This document shows, piece by piece, positions 45,860-55,287 of a stretch of DNA of 64,000 nucleotides. Position numbers and translations under genes: made by a program. The notes below the pieces were generated by a model that made no database searches, was not told the DNA's origin, and saw only the letters and a list, made by a program, of their open reading frames with translations. Source of the stretch: Dichetophora obliterata (lineage: Eukaryota > Arthropoda > Insecta > Diptera > Sciomyzidae); assembly GCA_963920525.1 (NCBI GenBank), contig OY986435.1:301767908-301831907 (forward strand), read 5' to 3'. Each line of letters opens with the position of its first letter. Within the stretch, counting starts at the first letter, position 1.

Positions 45860-47040
45860 GAAAGTTGATTGAACCGGAATAATCTATCAATTTCTTCTTC
45901 TACCTCCCCTCAGGCCATAAGGCACAGAATAACTTTTTGAAAAAATTTGGTACGCATTGTCAACCAAATCTATTTCTGACTCAAATTCTTTTATAACCGA
46001 TTTACTTTCATTTGAAAACACTGTACCGAATTTAGATAATAATTTGCATGGATCGTCACATAGTTATCTATTAATGGCCCTTATTCTTGAACCCTCGCTC
46101 GCTCTCAAAACGACGTCGAAACAAAATTGTTATATTCTTGAAACTTTCAATTTCGACGTTGAGACCTGCAGTGATTGTTCATGCCAATTATTGAGCAAAT
46201 GTCGTCAAATAAATGTTTAAATTTTTGATCGCCGAAATGATCTTCGACGACAATTCATTGGTGAAAGTAAGCTCTCAACGACGACATTTACTCGACGCGG
46301 ATTCAAGAATAAGGGTGAATATCTTTTGATATGGGCGTTATAAAAAACTCTCTCCACTTTGGGTATAATACATCCAACCATGCCGGCCCCAACAAAGGCT
46401 GAAAAATTCGATTACCTTCAACCACAAATATATCTAAACTGAGCTTTAAATTATTAAGCTCTACGTTTATTCGCTTTACCAGCCATTGTAATTCGGTTTC
46501 CATTTAGCATTTTTAATACACTTGAGGTCTTCACAATTTTAATATGCGAAAAATATTTTTCAAAATGGTCTATGTGGCATAAAGTATCACACGCCCCTGT
46601 GTCGCATTCAAATTATATGTAGTCATATTCTACCGTTAACTTGATAAGTAGACATTTGTATGATTCACTATTATTTACATATATGTTTCATCTTGATCAC
46701 TGTCCCTATCATTACAATTTTTAACCGATTTGACAATTTGATTTTGGGAATTATTTTCATGAAACTTATGAAAATGGTTAGGAACCACCAATCTCTTTTT
46801 ACGTGACCTCTTCTCTTATAATAAAAGCATGTAACATTTTTATTTCTATCCACTACTCTTCCCCAATTCCGGTTTGTTCCTCTTACGATTCTAAAGTTGT
46901 TCATTCCCTTAGTGTACCTTTCTCTCTCAACATTGGATCTACCTCACTCTTGCAGCATACCTCTGCCCATAGCTGAACTGCGATTACCTCCAATTGCATG
47001 CACTTCATCCCCACTCATCTCCTGCATATTCTCAGATGAC
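45860..47040 (-). pseudogene. Ty3/gypsy gag-pol remnant (zinc knuckle, protease, start of RT)
   Basis: Read right to left. The gag end with a degenerate zinc knuckle is CFYYKRRGHVKRDW (about 46805-46845; the second and last Cys are lost). Next is an aspartic protease with the catalytic DTGA (about 46600) and the typical end LLGPAWLDVLYPKWREFF (about 46340-46395). After an inserted MITE, the linker and RT start SKSYSVPYGLRGEV (about 45910-45950). Frames are broken by shifts and stops at about 46670 and 46505. No LTR was found, and everything downstream of the RT N-terminus is missing. This order fits insect Ty3/gypsy elements. The copy is inactive. Confidence 0.75.
46076..46314. mobile_element. 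MITE inserted in the gypsy pol remnant (TIR CCCTTATTCTTGAA)
   Basis: Inverted ends CCCTTATTCTTGAA, with subterminal GACGTCG/CGACGAC-rich sequence on both sides and no coding capacity. Gypsy coding sequence stops at one end and resumes at the other, which defines the insertion. A target duplication is not clear. The frames at 45957-46220 and the last residues of the 46303-46503 frame come from this MITE. Confidence 0.75.
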
Positions 47041-47454
47041 AAAATATTTTTCATTTTTAAAAATTTTTTTTATAAAAGTATGTTTTTCTCGAAAATTTGC
47101 CCTATTACCTTTTCATTTTTTATTTTTACTGATACTCTTGAAGTATCTCCTACAAAGTTTCCATACAAAGTTTTTACCTGTGACGTCTTATTTAAATGAT
47201 GTTTTATTTTTTCAAAAATATTAGTACATAAAATAGTTAATTAATACATAAAAATTTATTAGTAAAAAAAAATTACATACAAAATATTTTTGAAAAAAAA
47301 ATTATTTAAATAAGACGTCACAGGTAAAAACTTTGTATGGAAACTTTGTAGGAGATACTTCCAAGAGTATCAGTAAAAACAAAAAATAATAGGGCAAATA
47401 TTCGAGAAAAACATACTTCATTACAAAAAATTTTTAAAAATGAAAAATATTTTG
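47041..47454. mobile_element. 414-bp near-perfect palindromic MITE
   Basis: Starts AAAATATTTTTCATTTTTAA and ends with its inverse. Arms of about 200 bp match through TTGCCCTATTA, GATACTCTTG..AGTATCTCC and GACGTCTTATTTAAATGAT with only a few differences, around a centre near 47245. High arm identity suggests a recent insertion. It lies directly upstream of the gypsy gag remnant. The frames at 46897-47224 are arm translations. Confidence 0.85.
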
Positions 47455-47538
47455 ACTTTACAGAGCCATATCTCCACACCCTATTTTCAATTTCCAACTG
47501 TTATGGTACCGAAAGAGAGCCTTACTTATATCCTATCC
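47455..47538 (+). other. Short unique stretch before the RTE insertion
   Basis: The sequence that continues after 48356 (the empty-site flank of the RTE copy). Not recognised. Confidence 0.3.
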
Positions 47539-47552
47539 AACAACCATATCAG
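47539..47552 (+). repeat. 14-bp target duplication, left copy (AACAACCATATCAG)
   Basis: Identical to 48343-48356. The pair brackets the truncated RTE element. Confidence 0.9.
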
Positions 47553-48342
47553 CATTGGATAGGATAGTGCAGCATTTTCCAGATTAGAAAGAGAGTCAAG
47601 TCGAATGGGTCTGGCAGTGAATGCAGATAAGACGAAATACTTAGTGTCAACAAACAAAGAGTCCCAGCGTCTTGGAACCCACGTTACCGTTGACAATACC
47701 TCCTTCGAGGTTGTGAAGAACTTCGTTTATCTGGGATCCAGCATTAATTTAACCAACGACATCAGCATTGAGATCAAACGAAGAATAACTCTTGCCAACA
47801 GGTGTTACCTTGGGCTCAGTAGGCAATTGAGAAGCAGAGCCCTCTCTCGACGAACGAAAATCACGCTCTATAAATCGCTCATCATGCCCGTCCTACTTTA
47901 AGCATCACAAACCTGGACGCTGAGCAGTTTAGATGAAAAGACTTTAGGAGCATTCGAGAGAAAGATTCTTCGTAAGATCTACGGACCAATCTACGTCAAT
48001 GGCGAGTACCGAATACGGTGGAAGTATGAACTGTATGAGCTGTACGCTGACATCGACATAGTCAAGCGCATTAAAATCGAGCGGCTTCGCTGGCTTGGTC
48101 ATGTTCAGCGCATGAAAGACGATGCTCCAGTGAAGAAAACATTCGATTCGGTACCCAGCAGCGGTCAACGCAGAAGAGGACGACCGCATCTTCGTTGGAA
48201 AGACCAAGTAGAGGACAACCTGACGAAGCTTGGAATTTCCAACTGGCGCCAGCAAGCGAAAGACAGAAATGGCTGGCGCAAATTCTTAGATGAGGCCACG
48301 ACCGACATACGGTTGTAGCGCCAACTAAGTAAGTAAGTAAGT
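47553..48342 (+). mobile_element. 5'-truncated RTE-clade LINE with (AAGT)n tail
   Basis: 790-bp insertion starting inside the RT C-terminal region, ending at the ORF stop (about 48316) and an (AAGT)n tail (about 48325-48342). Exact 14-bp duplications flank it. The short 3' region and tetranucleotide tail are typical of RTE/BovB-type elements. Confidence 0.9.
47563..48318 (+). pseudogene. RTE-clade reverse transcriptase, C-terminal end
   Basis: Contains ADKTKYLVSTNK (thumb start), NFVYLGSSINLTNDISIEIK, RITLANRCYLGLSRQLRSR, LYKSLIMPVL, then FERKILRKIYGP, RIKIERLRWLGHVQRM and GRPHLRWKDQVEDNL. This is the signature C-terminus of RTE retrotransposons in arthropods. The frame is the same throughout and is interrupted by TAA at 47899-47901 (after MPVLL). 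Another stop lies close to the truncated 5' end (about 47560). It ends at the TAG codon at 48316-48318. The catalytic palm and the endonuclease were lost by 5' truncation. Confidence 0.9.
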
Positions 48343-48356
48343 AACAACCATATCAG
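48343..48356 (+). repeat. 14-bp target duplication, right copy
   Basis: AACAACCATATCAG, identical to 47539-47552. Confidence 0.9.
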
Positions 48357-48649
48357 GACTATAGTAGGTCTGATACTTTGGAGGCTATGGTATTATCTTT
48401 GGTAGCACCTACTTTACCGAACACATTTTTTTAAACACACTGTACCTCAGTGGATTTCGAAAATAGACACCCCATACCATACAATTTTTTGCTCAAAATA
48501 AGCCAAGGAATCACCCCTTAGCGGATTAGCATCTCAAGTCCAGACACCCTGTATATATACATACATAACAACCCATTTATGCATTACTTTGGGTTTAAAA
48601 AGTAGCTAGTGAGCATAGAACTAACTATTGAAAGGGCCAATTGATACTT
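48357..48649. other. No feature recognised
   Basis: Mixed sequence. The AGACACCCTGTATATATACA near 48541 could be a mariner-type end, but no partner is seen. Confidence 0.3.
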
Positions 48650-50030
48650 TCGATAGATAGATAGTTAATTGAGAAGGTAGCTAGTCGCCTAGTTACTGCG
48701 GTCTCAAGGGCCTCTACATGTAACAAACCTCTATGAGTTATAGTTCATCATTAATCGATAAGTTCGACAAGTTCGTAAGGAGCAGAGGGATTTCCTTGGG
48801 TGAACTATTCGCTATTTGGTGCGGTTCTAGGTACAATGCACCTAAGTAGCGAAGTCGGGTCCTAATTAGACCGTTAGTGTGACACAAAATGTGCTCCGCT
48901 GTTTCTTCGGATTACATAATCTACACAGATGTTCCTGGGCTATGCCCATGGTTGATAAGTGCTTATTTCTCTTACAATGTCCAGTTAGGAAACCTGTGAC
49001 AAGTCTAATAGATATTCCACTTAAAGTAAGGAACTGTTTCGTTCTTTGGAGCGAAGTGGTTGGCATGAATGTTTTGCCTGTCTGTTACCTTCGGTTTTCC
49101 TCCAGTAATAAAGTGCCTCTCTGTTTAGCCACATTTTAATGTTATAGTTATGGTAGCCCACAGAATGGTTCTGGACCAATGAAGGAACTTGCAGCTCCTT
49201 TCCTGGCTTGTTCGTCTGCAATCTCGTTTCCTAAATAGCCACTATGGCCTGGTACCCAAATGAGGTGGGCTCTGTTATGGGTAGACACCTTGATAAGCAG
49301 CTTTAAACAATCCCATACGAGTTGGGACGTGATTTTATATGCACTAAATGCAAGTAGAGCAGCTTTGCTGTCAGAGTGAATGTAAATGTTTTTGTTTCTA
49401 GTGGGACTGTTTACATACTCTCTTAGGCAGATCTCAATTGCATGGACTTCAGCTTGGAAAACTGAGTTACCTATGCCCATGCTGGCATATATAGATTTTC
49501 CCTTAAGCCAAAAAACGCCAGCTCCCACGCCTTCATTTGTCTTTGAGCCATCAGTACACCAAGCTTGATAGTCACCAGTGAATCGTGGCCTTTCTGTTTC
49601 CCATGTGATTCTGTTTGGGAAGGAGACTTGGAAGTTTTTACAGAAGTTGTATTTTGGGAGGCAGAGATCGCAGGGTAATGACCTTAGATTCTCGTCTTAA
49701 GTTATTTCGTCTAATAGCGCTGGGTGAGTGTTACTTGGTATATACAAATTGTTGTCAGTGATGAGCCTGACTGTTAAGATCAAAGCTTCTTTCTTGACAA
49801 GAAGATGTAATGGTGGTATACCAAGCAAAATCTCTAAAGCAGCAGTTGGAGCAGTAAGCATCGCTCGTGTAGTACAGACACAACTAGTCGTTGCAACTTG
49901 CTGAGCTTGGCTTGAGCTGTTTTTTGGATCGTCTTACTCCACCATATTGGTGCAGCATATAAGACTATAGGTCTCGTGATGGAAGTAAACATCCACATGG
50001 CTAGTTTGTATAAACATCCACATGGCTAGT
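48650..50030 (-). mobile_element. RNase H-bearing LINE A, 3' half
   Basis: 3' part of an I/R1/LOA-type non-LTR element, ending in a (TATC)n tail on the minus strand (plus 48654-48667). The upstream border at about 50030 is a junction with LINE B and is marked by a 19-bp duplication (49987-50005 and 50012-50030). Confidence 0.75.
48744..50010 (-). pseudogene. LINE A: RT C-terminus, RNase H and C-terminal zinc region
   Basis: The RT thumb part reads AMWMFTSITRPIVLYAAPIWW (about 50000-49935). After a frameshift it continues LLGIPPLHLLVKKEALILTV. RNase H is well preserved (about 49560-49160). All catalytic acids are present: CTDGSK, VFQAEVHAIE, HSDSKAALL and NEIADEQARKG, plus the WVPGHSG histidine motif. 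Further frameshifts at about 49150-49220 and 49060 precede the C-terminal LVTGFLTGHCKRNKHL and a zinc-like CRLCNPKKQ segment whose His/Cys part is shifted. RNase H would remove the RNA template during integration. This copy is dead. Confidence 0.85.
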
Positions 50031-51340
50031 GTAGGTTAGATAAATAGGGTTGTGCACCGTTACCAGCGCTTCCGCGGGGGCCTATAGGTCCATTGCGAAT
50101 CCTTTTTTTATTTTCATCGTAGTACCATAATAACCATCATTATTTCGATTATTCCTCAAACCAGCCTGTGCTTTTTATGAACCTCCAGATGTCTAGCAGT
50201 GGTGTTTTCGCTAAATCTTCCAGGTCTTTGAAAAATCTATTCACCATAAATCGGAGTCGAAGATTCTGTAGACTTGGACATTAGCATAGAAGGTGAGTTA
50301 TTGTTTCTGTTTCTTTCGGATCCTTGCAGCTCCAACAAAAGTCTGGGGCTGTTATGTTCATTCTTTTGGCCATTACCCCAATGGGGAAATGACCTGTTAG
50401 AACTCCCACAAGAATCCGGATTTCTCGTTTGGCCAAAAGCAGAAGGCTTTCGGTTTTCTTCTCATTTAGCTCCGGCCAGAGCCTTCGAGATATGTTGCAG
50501 TCATCTCTGGAGGCCCAGTTGGAATTATCTCTGGCTTTAAAGTCTATACTCCTTTTGACAACGCCTTTTGGAATGTACACATCTGTATTAGCTCTGTTTG
50601 TACTTGCGGTTACTCTACGCCTAGCCAGTTCATCCTCTGCGTCATTTCCTTCAATAATGCTATGTCCGGAAACCCAGCAGAGAGTGACGTTGTGGGTATT
50701 CCAGATACTGTTCAGTGCCAGTTTACAGTTTTGTACCGTTCGAGCCTTCGTCGTTTTACTATTCAGCGCTTTGATGGCCGCTTGGCTTTCCATAATAATA
50801 ACTACCCTTGTGGGGGTAAGATTTTTCCCATGAATGGCATGTGCAGCTTTTTCAATAGCGTATATTTCTGCTTGAAAAACGCTACAGTAGTCGGGGAGTT
50901 TGTAGGACTCTCTGATTTGTAGCCATTCGCAATATACACCTGATCCAGTTCCGTTTTTTATTTTGGAACCATCAGTATATAATTGGAGATTGCCATTGAA
51001 TTCTATGGCCGTTTCTTCCCATTCTTGTCTAATTGGGGATGGATGTGGTGTATTCTGTGCCAAATCTCACACTGGGTATGATATAGTCGGTTGCTCTTTT
51101 TGATTCTTCGGTTCCAAAGAGATTCAGAATAGAAGCATGTCCGAAAGTGTTGTTTCTCCACGCTTGTGATTCGTTGAGGCGAATCGCGCTTTTGATCGCC
51201 GAACACTTAAAAACCTCTTCTATGGGGAGAAGATTTAGCATCATTTCTAAACCCGCCTGAAGCGTTGATGGCTAGGGTATAATCCAAATATTTCACTGCA
51301 TTGCTTCAGGTTGAAGAAGAAGATTTTGATGAAATTAAAA
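50031..51340 (-). mobile_element. RNase H-bearing LINE B, 3' part
   Basis: A second element of the same group but a different family, in the same orientation directly upstream of LINE A. Its 3' UTR ends in 'ccctatttatctaacctaca' (reverse complement of about 50032-50051). The 5' end is truncated near 51340, just before a Helitron-like 5' end at about 51354. Confidence 0.75.
50100..51300 (-). pseudogene. LINE B: RT C-terminus, RNase H, CCHC region
   Basis: The RT/linker part (51244-51029: MLNLLPIEEVFKCSAIKSAI...) is separated by a frameshift at about 51060 from the main frame 51063-50281. RNase H motifs are YTDGSK (first Asp), VFQAEIYAIE (Glu), IMESQAAIKA (where the usual second Asp is Glu) and WVSGHSIIEGN with DAEDELARR. 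Then come REIRILVGVLTGHFPIGVMA and the C-terminal knuckle CWSCKDPKETETITHLLC. After a stop codon, recognisable C-terminal sequence (NRFFKDLEDLAKTPLLDIW, WFEE) leads into the 3' UTR. The Asp-to-Glu change and the frame breaks argue against activity. Confidence 0.85.
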
Positions 51341-51353
51341 AAATGAGCTATTT

Positions 51354-51717
51354 TGTGCATTTTCTTATCTATACTATTATATAAAATTGAAGTGAAAATT
51401 TTAAGTTACGACCTTACTTCAAAAGTACTGGGCCGACTTTTTATATATCATATTTGTGCTACAGATTTAGTTAGGAACTAAGAAACTTTAATAATAAGTA
51501 TTTTTAATTCAGGTATTAAGTTTTTAAGAAACAATCCCAGCTGCTACGCATTGCTTAGTCGTTGCCTTTTAACGCGTTTGTGTTGCGAGAGTTTCAATAA
51601 ACTCCACGTCGCTCTTTATTTTTCTCTTTCTCTTCGTGCTTAGCTAGCACAGCGCAACAAAAAAAAAACTGATGAGCCTCGAGCAAGGCAAAAAGTAAGA
51701 TACATATAAGTGAAGAG
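51354..51717 (+). mobile_element. Helitron-like 5' fragment next to the Transib insertion
   Basis: TCTATACTATTATATAAAAT start followed by 'aaaagtactgggccgacttt', the usual 5' phrase. The Transib element lies immediately to the right, and nothing Helitron-like is evident beyond 55288. Confidence 0.45.
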
Positions 51718-51722
51718 CGGCG
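51718..51722 (+). repeat. Transib 5-bp target duplication, left (CGGCG)
   Basis: Identical to 55283-55287. A GC-rich 5-bp duplication is the known Transib target preference. Confidence 0.9.
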
Positions 51723-52210
51723 CACAGTGGGTTGAAATCCCGAAAAGTGGAGATTAATTAAACTGCTTATCCGATTCTAAAAATTCTTTCACTATGAGAA
51801 TGCTGAGTTATCACTGAATGAAATAGGCTATAAATTTTTTGGAAAAGTGGGCGGTGCAACGCCCCTTTTTTAAAAATCGCTCTGGCGGCCATAATAATAG
51901 ACCCATTGTCATGAAACATACCCAATGTGGTACTGTTGACTGGGTAATATTCCTATACTTGATTGTGATTGGATAAAGGGGCGTGGCACCGCCCATATAA
52001 CCAGAAACTTAGAACGGATATATCTCATGAACTATCAGAGGTATGAAGATGGGATTTGGTATATATATTGATCGTGCAGTATGAATTACACTTAAGATGG
52101 AATAGGGCAGTGCCACGCCCCCTTTTAGAAAATTGCTCTAGCTCTGTCGGAATTTTGTTTTTTTTTTTTAAATATTAATAAAAATGTTACATAGTAATAA
52201 ATTTATTTTT

Positions 52211-52297
52211 TTAACAACTTGTTTGTCATGATCTGATTTAGCTTGCCACTTTTTAAGTGGTAGTTTATATGCCACATGGAGAAGACACTCAAAAATT
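52211..52297 (-). pseudogene. Fragment of a second, diverged Transib transposase
   Basis: The minus strand reads FECLLHVAYKLPLKKWQAKS, matching FDCLIQLSYKLPIKKWQTRC of the main gene (about 53110-53040) in the same orientation, but clearly diverged. It lies between the transposase stop codon and the element end, so it is not part of the main frame. Either an older copy was built into the 3' region, or the element arose by recombination between two relatives. Confidence 0.75.
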
Positions 52298-52380
52298 TTA
52301 AAAAAAAATATAATTGTAATTTTTTTTTATTTACTTCATTTCGTAAACGTTATAATTATTATTTACTTCATAAATTAAAA

Positions 52381-54356
52381 TTAGTTAAAATAATCTTCAT
52401 CTTCATCATCTTCATCATCTTCATCATCTTTGTCACCATTATCATTTTCATTTTGGGGAAGAATAAGTAACTCCAATGCAGACTGCGGCATTTGCTCTAT
52501 TTTCTTTTTACAACTCTTCCTCTTGCTTGAAATAAGTGGATCTGAACTTAAAAGAAATCTATTAAACACGTCTTCTATTGTACTTTCCCGACAGGATTTA
52601 CGCGAAAAATGTTCCCTATAGCTTTTGAAGTCTTTATTTCTGGCTTCCTGAGATTCTTCAGTTAGCTGACCAATAGGCAATGGTGCAAGCGCTATAATTT
52701 CTGGCCCGTGAATTAAGTATTTATGTAGAGTTGGAGGCATATAATACCATGGATAATTTTTAACAAATAGTCTGGCAGTGTCATTAGCGAAATTTGAAAA
52801 TTTTTGAATATTGACCTCAATACCACTTGAAACAACTATTAATATTGTGTGCATATTTTTTATCAACTGTAAATCAATTTTTGTAATTTCTGCAGATACT
52901 TCAGCATTCTTAAAAAAACGCCTTGCCGAATTACCATCGTTTGAGTTTCCAAAGCCTGGTTTTGGTTGGTCAACAATCAATCCAATTTTCTCTTTGAATT
53001 CCCTTTGAATGCGTTTTTTTGTATCAGCAATAATTTTTTTTCATCATCACATCTAGTTTGCCATTTTTTAATCGGAAGTTTATATGACAATTGAATAAGA
53101 CAGTCAAAAAATCTTATCCAGCCATGAAGGACAGATAAACCAAACTGCATGGCATCTGTATTTACAACTTTTGTAATCATTTCATCAATATTGTTGAACT
53201 CTTTGCTTGTAGCGCCACATATATAACACTTTTGTGTGGACTTTGTGTCTGTAATAGCGTTACAGACCTTACCGTCAATCATCACAAGAATTAGTTCGTG
53301 ATTAACTTTCACTACTCTCTCTCCAACTACTACTACGGAATCGACAAGAGCCTTTATTTCAGTCTCCACTCTTTCTTTTTCGAGTTTAATACTGTTGACC
53401 GTTTCTTTCATAAATTCAATTTTCAAGGGCCTACAAAAACGAGTGGAAGACGGACGAGGATTTTGTCAAATTGTTTTATTTTCACAAACTAATTTCAATG
53501 GTACAATCGATGTTATAAATACTGAAGAATCCGAGGCGTTAATGTCATGAAAGGCTTGTTTATGTGCACTATGTCCTGAACTTCCATCAAAGCCCCACTT
53601 AGTGTATAAAGTCATCTTAGACAGTTCTTCATTGTCTAACAAATTAAAATCCAAATTTTTTATCGAAAAAATACGCTCAGTGGTATGGTCTAATAGTGAT
53701 TGTAGATTGACTTGCGCTAACGTTTCAGTAATTTGTATTTCGTCTCGTTCTGGATAACATTTTTTTTTAGCTGCTTGGACTATTGTATACGATGGAAATT
53801 TCTCTGGAGCGGCTTCTCTAATTATGTTATACTGGTGTCGAGTTAGCTTCGCTTCTATCAATACGGAAAGAGCTTCCTCCGCACTTAATTGCTGTGGTGA
53901 TACCTGTTCTAAACTTTGTTTGTATTTTTTTGCTCTTGTTGGAGATGATATTAATTCCTTAATTATTTTCGACGCATCTGCTTTTCCAGCAGCTCTAAAG
54001 CTCATTTGTGTAGCGTGCGCTAAAATAGAGAATGGAGTATTATCTCTTATATCTTTACATTTCTTTCCTTTAGTTTTTTCTGTACACTCATCAAATGAGA
54101 GATCATGCCGACCTCTTTTTTGTGTTGGTGCTGGTGGTGCATTAAAGGAAATTGCAGTATCAAGCCAATTCTTGTTATTTTTTAAAAAAAATGTATCCAT
54201 TCTATGAGATTGTAGCCACCGAGTCTTATAGTCTGTGCAAAAATTATTAAATCTTTTGGTGAAATCTACCATATCTGAAGGGTCGACGCGTGTGATTAGT
54301 TCCCACCTCAGAAGATTAAATCGATCTTCAAGTGATTTAGGCTCTGAATTCTTCAT
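52381..54356 (-). pseudogene. Transib (RAG1-like) DDE transposase
   Basis: Homologue of the RAG1 recombinase core, which cuts DNA at the CACAGTG heptamer. N-terminal region at 54356-53690. First catalytic Asp in KWGFDGSSGHS (residue 257, about 53587). Second in LILVMIDGKVCN (about 53275), followed by zinc-binding CYIC (C-x2-C, RAG1 'CTLC' equivalent). SYKLPIKKWQTR and PGFGNSNDGNSARRFF correspond to the RAG1 NGNFARKL region. The catalytic Glu lies in ESQEARNKDFKSYRE (about 52646, equivalent to RAG1 GNESGNK). The acidic C-terminal tail is D/E-rich. Two lesions: an in-frame TGA at 53466-53468 where Trp is likely, and a one-base frameshift in a T8 run (53034-53041). All three catalytic residues are intact. 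The start is chosen at the first ATG of the long frame. An intron-borne upstream exon is not excluded. Confidence 0.92.
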
Positions 54357-55282
54357 AAAGTTATGTAACTCATGGCGAGGAATAAAAATTGTTTTGGGAC
54401 TTGTTCCTGCAGTTAGTAAAATTTTTAATCGTTTAAAATTTGCAAAATACTATTCGTTTTACAAACACACAACACTTTCAATAAATAACATCACATTAAA
54501 CAAATCATTGACAGCCCATACAAAAAATAAATGAACGTGGCTGTACTGAATCTTAAATACCCTAAGTATTAAATTCTTACCAATTAATTATCAATACATT
54601 GATCGATTAAAAATTATTTACGCACCCATCAACAACTACCATAACAACCAATAACAACTACCAAACGGAATATAAAGACAAAAGATAATAAAGACAACGT
54701 GATTTTTTGTTTGTTTTTTTTCACATAGATTTTTAGCAACGGGAGTTATTTTACTAAAACTTCAATAACTCAAAAAATTGTAAACATTTGCAAGAAAAGT
54801 TTCTGAGATTTATTAGCTGAAATCTCATACTTTAAGACTGTATAAGCGGTTTCGCCCAATTTCACCCAGAAATTTTTAAAACTCAATACAAACATCAAAA
54901 ATACACCAATTTTGGAGCAATTTCATTTATTTTTTTTTTACAATATTTCCAAAACATTTATCTAACAAAAAAATATTTATCATATGCTCAAATACCTGAA
55001 GTAGACGGCTCCATAATAAAACTTTCACTTTTTGAAGTCTTAATTAAAAAAATATCCACTTGAAGTATAAAAAATTTTCACTCATAACCAATGCGCGCAA
55101 AAATAATAACAATTATTGACTTTGAAGACACACTGCAAATAAAGTAAACAACTTAGAACTGTTATTTTTGCAATTACTGATGTAGAATTTTATCTAGTTT
55201 CACCCGGCACCAAATACGGTTGTGAAAGCTAGAGCTCATTTTTTGAATTAATCTCCACTTTTCGGGACTTCAACCCACTGTG

Positions 55283-55287
55283 CGGCG
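55283..55287 (+). repeat. Transib 5-bp target duplication, right (CGGCG)
   Basis: Identical to 51718-51722. Confidence 0.9.

Larger units (their letters stand above)
51723..55282 (-). mobile_element. Transib element, structurally complete (3560 bp)
   Basis: Both ends start CACAGTGGGTTGAA and stay nearly identical for about 37 bp (left 51723-51759, right inverse 55246-55282; one or two differences). CACAGTG is exactly the heptamer of V(D)J recombination signals. CGGCG is duplicated on each side. The single gene, a RAG1-like transposase, is on the minus strand, with a long 5' region (54357-55245) and a 3' region (51760-52380). The 3' region also contains a relic of a second transposase copy. 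'gtgggcggtgcaacgcccc'-like motifs lie at 51848-51868 and 51979-51995. Confidence 0.93.

Noticed and set aside
45957..46220. 87-codon plus-strand ORF
   Set aside because: It overlaps gypsy pol on the opposite strand and a MITE, so it is a shadow frame.
52430..54534. Plus-strand ORFs at 52430-52621, 52811-53008, 53298-53492, 53824-54207 and 54235-54534
   Set aside because: All lie antisense to the Transib transposase, whose motifs explain the coding strand.
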